Shown here in pieces: positions 60,965 through 64,000 of a DNA stretch of 64,000 nt (its first letter is position 1; every line of letters starts with the position of its first letter). The DNA comes from Symbiodinium sp. CCMP2592 (taxonomy: Eukaryota > Sar > Dinophyceae > Suessiales > Symbiodiniaceae). A model generated the notes under the pieces. The model saw only the letters and a program-made list of their open reading frames with translations, did not search any database and was not told the origin of the DNA. The DNA is taken from contig CAJNDT010000335.1 in the NCBI GenBank assembly GCA_905221615.1, positions 372,001-436,000 on the forward strand. Direction: 5' to 3'. The position numbers and the translations under genes were made by a program.

Positions 60965-63304
60965 CAGAGAGAGTGTGTGTGTGTGTGTAAAGATATAATC
61001 TTACTATCCCTCGACCCGAGGAAGCTGTGCTGGATGCTGAGATGGAAGAGCTGATGCAGGAAATCGATGATGAGATCAAGAAAGAACTCCCAGCCTTAGC
61101 CCAGCCTGTCCAGAACACACAGGAGCCGCCCAAACAGACAGAGGCGCCACTGCAGGATACCAAGATCTCCCCAAGTGCACCCGGTGATCAGAAGTCACAG
61201 GAGCCCCAGAATCCAGGCAGTCAGGACACACAGAAGGAGCCCGATCAGACACAGGCGCCACTGCAGGATACCCAGATCCCCTCAAGTGCACCCAAGGAGG
61301 AGCCCATGCAGAGCTTACCGAGTGTTCCGATCCCACAGACAGGGCCCGATCAGGCACAGGTGCCACTGCCCCCAGATGCAGCCGGTGATCAGAAGTCACA
61401 GCTGGACCCTTCAATGCAGGCGACTGTTTGTAGATACGATGCACCAAGTTCATGACAATCATCGTAGGCATGAGTCCAGATCATGATCACACTATTCTGT
61501 GTCAGGCAGCCGAACAGCTCGCAAAGGCCTTAGCATCACTTAGCATCACACCTTCGGCCACGCAAGCGACACTCCAGCGACCGGGCACTGTTGATTTCTC
61601 TTCTCTGATCAGTGTGTTGCAGCAAGCACAAGTGGCACAGTCAAGTGGTACCACCGGTACCACAGCGGTGCATGAAGCACAAGCTGCACCTGTGCAGCTG
61701 TCGAAGCCTGACGAGAAGATGCCTGATCAACAGGAGAGTAAGCAGGCTCAGCAGACGAGTGGGCAGGACGAAACAGCCGGCAAGACTCCCGCACCGGCAC
61801 TGTCGGATGATGAGCTGGATGAAGCAGAGAGGGTCATCAAGGCTAGCTGGCAGTATAGTCATATACATCATGAACATCTATCCCCGAAACACCGTAACAG
61901 GCGGAGACCAAGCGGACAACATGGATGCGATTCTCGCGAACTCTGGAAGGTGGGACCTGGGTTTATCATGATGACTAAATAACAGTTGAAGTCGATATAT
62001 AGTGAAACAACCGACATGGAGACGGACCCTAATCAACACATGCACCCTATATCAACACATGCAATGTTTATGTAATTATATACCAAGTGGGTCGAATAGA
62101 TGGATAAGCCAGATCAGCTAAAGTTCCATGACACATGAACACATCCATCAACCCATCCATCAATCCATCCATCCGTGACATGCACCCACCCATGTCTCCA
62201 CGCATGCATCATGATAGCACTTGTGTACTGGTATCCTAAACTCTGATGCCTGGTGTATTCTGTAATCCCTGATCATGAACACTGAAACCCTGCAGCCTAA
62301 AAGTAAGCCAGCTCCCAAACCCTTAGAAGCTAAGCCCTGAATAAGTTAACCCACAAAAACTACTTGACCCTCAATCCTTCCAGGAGCCGATTGTCCTCCG
62401 GCCATCACCGTGGAGCTCAAGCGCATGATGCAGCCCAACGGGAAGAAAAGTGCCTTGGATCCGAGCTTGGGGGTCAACATACTGGTAACAATGGTACTCT
62501 TGTTTATTACAGTTATGTGGGGTTGTATAGAGATATTCGGGTTTAAGGCCTTGGGCTCCATCACAAGCCAGGAGTTTTCGGTCAGATGCCACAATTATCC
62601 ATGTGCAATCTACATAGGTAGATGGGTAAAGAATTGTAATTATTTAAGTCAGAGCCTCCAATACATCAGCCCCAGTTCCAACATCAGGCACCGAACTTAA
62701 CTTCTCAGTCCAATCGCCCCATCCTGGCTAAGATCTCGTCAAGCTGAACAAGTTGTTTGAGGAGTTTGTCATGGCTGGAGAACAGTGGGGCGAGAGCCGC
62801 ATCACGGCAGTGTATCTTTGGATGGAAGAGACACACTCCCAGTCTGTGCAGAGGTGGTACACACGAAAGGTGGGGTATTCAGTCTGAGTTTGAGGGCTCG
62901 TGAAGAATGATGTATTATTGTGAAGAATGTAGCTAGCGACTATAGCTCCCTGCAGGATTTGATCGACAAATACGCCGATGAACAGCTTGTCAACGAATTG
63001 ATTGAGGAGAAGGACCTCCCTTCATGCCGCAGTTGAGTAGTAGTAGTTGTAGTATGTAGTAGTAGTAGTAGCCGTCGTAGTAGTAGTGTAGTTGTACTAG
63101 TAGTCGTAGTAGTAGTCGTAGTAGTAGTAGTAGTAGTAGTAGTACTATTATAGTATTAGTATTATTGTTATTATTAGCAGTACTAGTACAAGTAGTAGTA
63201 GCAGTAGTTGTAGTGGTAGTTTATAGTAGCATAGCAGTAACAGATAGTAGCATTATAGTTATAGTAGCAGTAGTAGCAGTAGTAGCAGTAGTAGCAGTAG
63301 TAGC

Positions 63305-63351
<47 letters not shown>

Positions 63352-63469
63352 TAGTGGTAGTACTAGTACTAGTACTAGTACTAGTACTAGTACTAGTACT
63401 AGTACTAGTACTAGTACTAGTAATTCATTATAATTATTACTAGTAGTTTAATTTATATATTAAAACGAC

Positions 63470-63500
<31 letters not shown>

Positions 63501-64000
63501 GTATTCTATCTTGTTGACATTTATGCCATCAATGCATTTTATTATACGTAGCATCATCCTCAGACAATGCCACCAATTGTTATATGTATCTAAGCACTAT
63601 CAAAATATGATATACAAATATCTATATATAAATTGTATTCACATTAATATTTATAAATGATCTATTACAAAATTTTTAAATATCTCACGGACTAAATTTC
63701 AGGCCATGGAAAACCCCCAATCGTTCCTGATAGTAGTCGCTTATCCGGCACCTCGAAACCCCCTAGTCGCCCGAATGTGCAGGAGAAGGACCCGACCACC
63801 TGGAAGTACCACCCGGACTTCCCGAACAAGAAAGTCGGTTGCTTAATTATCTATGTGATAAAAACCCTCGATGTTATTCTAGAGCGGTTATGAGATTGAG
63901 GGGGGTTCCAATGCTGCCACTTGCATCCGAGCTTTAGTAGCTGCAGCCGAGGCGATGCGGCTGTTCAAGTGCTTCGCCCAAGCCTCGGAGACAAAGGACG
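60666..64000 (+). CDS. Multi-exon Pro/Gln-rich protein gene, runs off window
   Basis: Exons: about 60669-60815 (EAREAIRGSSEPDLDLGEAD), about 60855-60912 (AQAQIPDTQADVEDHASE), about 61010-61425 (AVLDAEMEELMQEIDDEIKK, then repeats of APLQDTxIxxSAP), 61506-61841 (AAEQLAKALASLSITPSATQ to DDELDEAERVIK), about 62384-62483 (ELKRMMQPNGKKSALDPSLG), 62744-62869 (LNKLFEEFVMAGEQWGESRI, RWYTRK), 62956-63031 (DLIDKYADEQLVNELIEEKD), 63703-63833 (TTWKYHPDFPNKK) and 63895 to the edge (IEGGSNAATCIRALVAAAEA). From 62744 on all joints are phase-exact. Introns of 80, 86, 671 and 61 bp are resolved. The FVMAGEQW...RWYTRKDLIDKYADE module resembles one I know only from uncharacterised dinoflagellate proteins. The front half is low-complexity and probably disordered. 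Confidence 0.6.
60909..60987. repeat. (GA)n-(GT)n microsatellite in an intron
   Basis: A GA run with CAGA interruptions followed by GT. It lies between two inferred exons of the last gene. Confidence 0.95.
63038..63430. repeat. (TAG)n and (ACTAGT)n tract filling a 671-bp intron
   Basis: TAG/GTA repeats with CAG interruptions, ending in about ten copies of the self-complementary hexamer TACTAG (about 63357-63422). It lies inside the intron 63032-63702 of the last gene. Confidence 0.95.

Noticed and set aside
1-64000. Relict spliced-leader sequence (TTTTGGCTCAAG type) in front of the intronless genes
   Set aside because: Only weak partial resemblances were seen (for example near 11145 and 8575). 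None precedes a nested gene.

Overview
The window reads as nuclear DNA of a dinoflagellate, most likely a Symbiodiniaceae-like alga. This is inferred from gene structure, not from a marker gene. Genes are chopped into short exons. Many introns that I could place by exact reading phase are GC-AG rather than GT-AG, and the intron edges often repeat the same few bases. Nearly all genes lie on the + strand, intronless genes sit inside introns of other genes, and there is much simple repeat. A 100-N scaffold gap lies at 38264-38363.

Region 1-12.4 kb is gene-poor. It holds exon-like fragments of unidentified genes (5.3-6.1, 8.0-8.8 and 9.1-9.4 kb) and four inverted-repeat elements, two of them copies of one MITE-like family. 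Region 12.4-24.4 kb is one large gene for a cGMP-dependent-type protein kinase (PKG). It has four cyclic-nucleotide-binding (CNB) modules followed by an AGC-type kinase domain, as in alveolate PKGs. Three introns of this gene carry separate, intronless, same-strand coding regions: a broken ORF pair, an endonuclease/exonuclease/phosphatase (CCR4/nocturnin-like) gene and a PPR-repeat gene. Region 24.4-36 kb carries a small basic protein, a multi-exon gene with a channel-type CNB segment, a nucleotidyltransferase-fold protein, and then a glutaredoxin followed 57 bases later by a methionine sulfoxide reductase B. The last two suggest a thiol-repair pair.

Region 36-49.9 kb holds a short tandem duplication, the gap, and a 1491-codon uninterrupted ORF, the only large minus-strand gene. 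It also holds two striking repeat blocks: a GC-rich array built on the decamer GCGGTACGGG (46.3-48.5 kb) and a 61-bp satellite of about 14 copies (49.0-49.8 kb).

Region 49.9-64 kb is more AT-rich and full of (TAG)n/(CTA)n tracts. It still encodes several + strand multi-exon genes, mostly of dinoflagellate-type proteins without known function. The clearest is a six-exon gene at 55.1-56.3 kb whose spliced product has cytosine-5-methyltransferase-like motifs in the right order. The last gene runs off the right edge. No rRNA, tRNA, CRISPR array or spliced-leader gene was seen.
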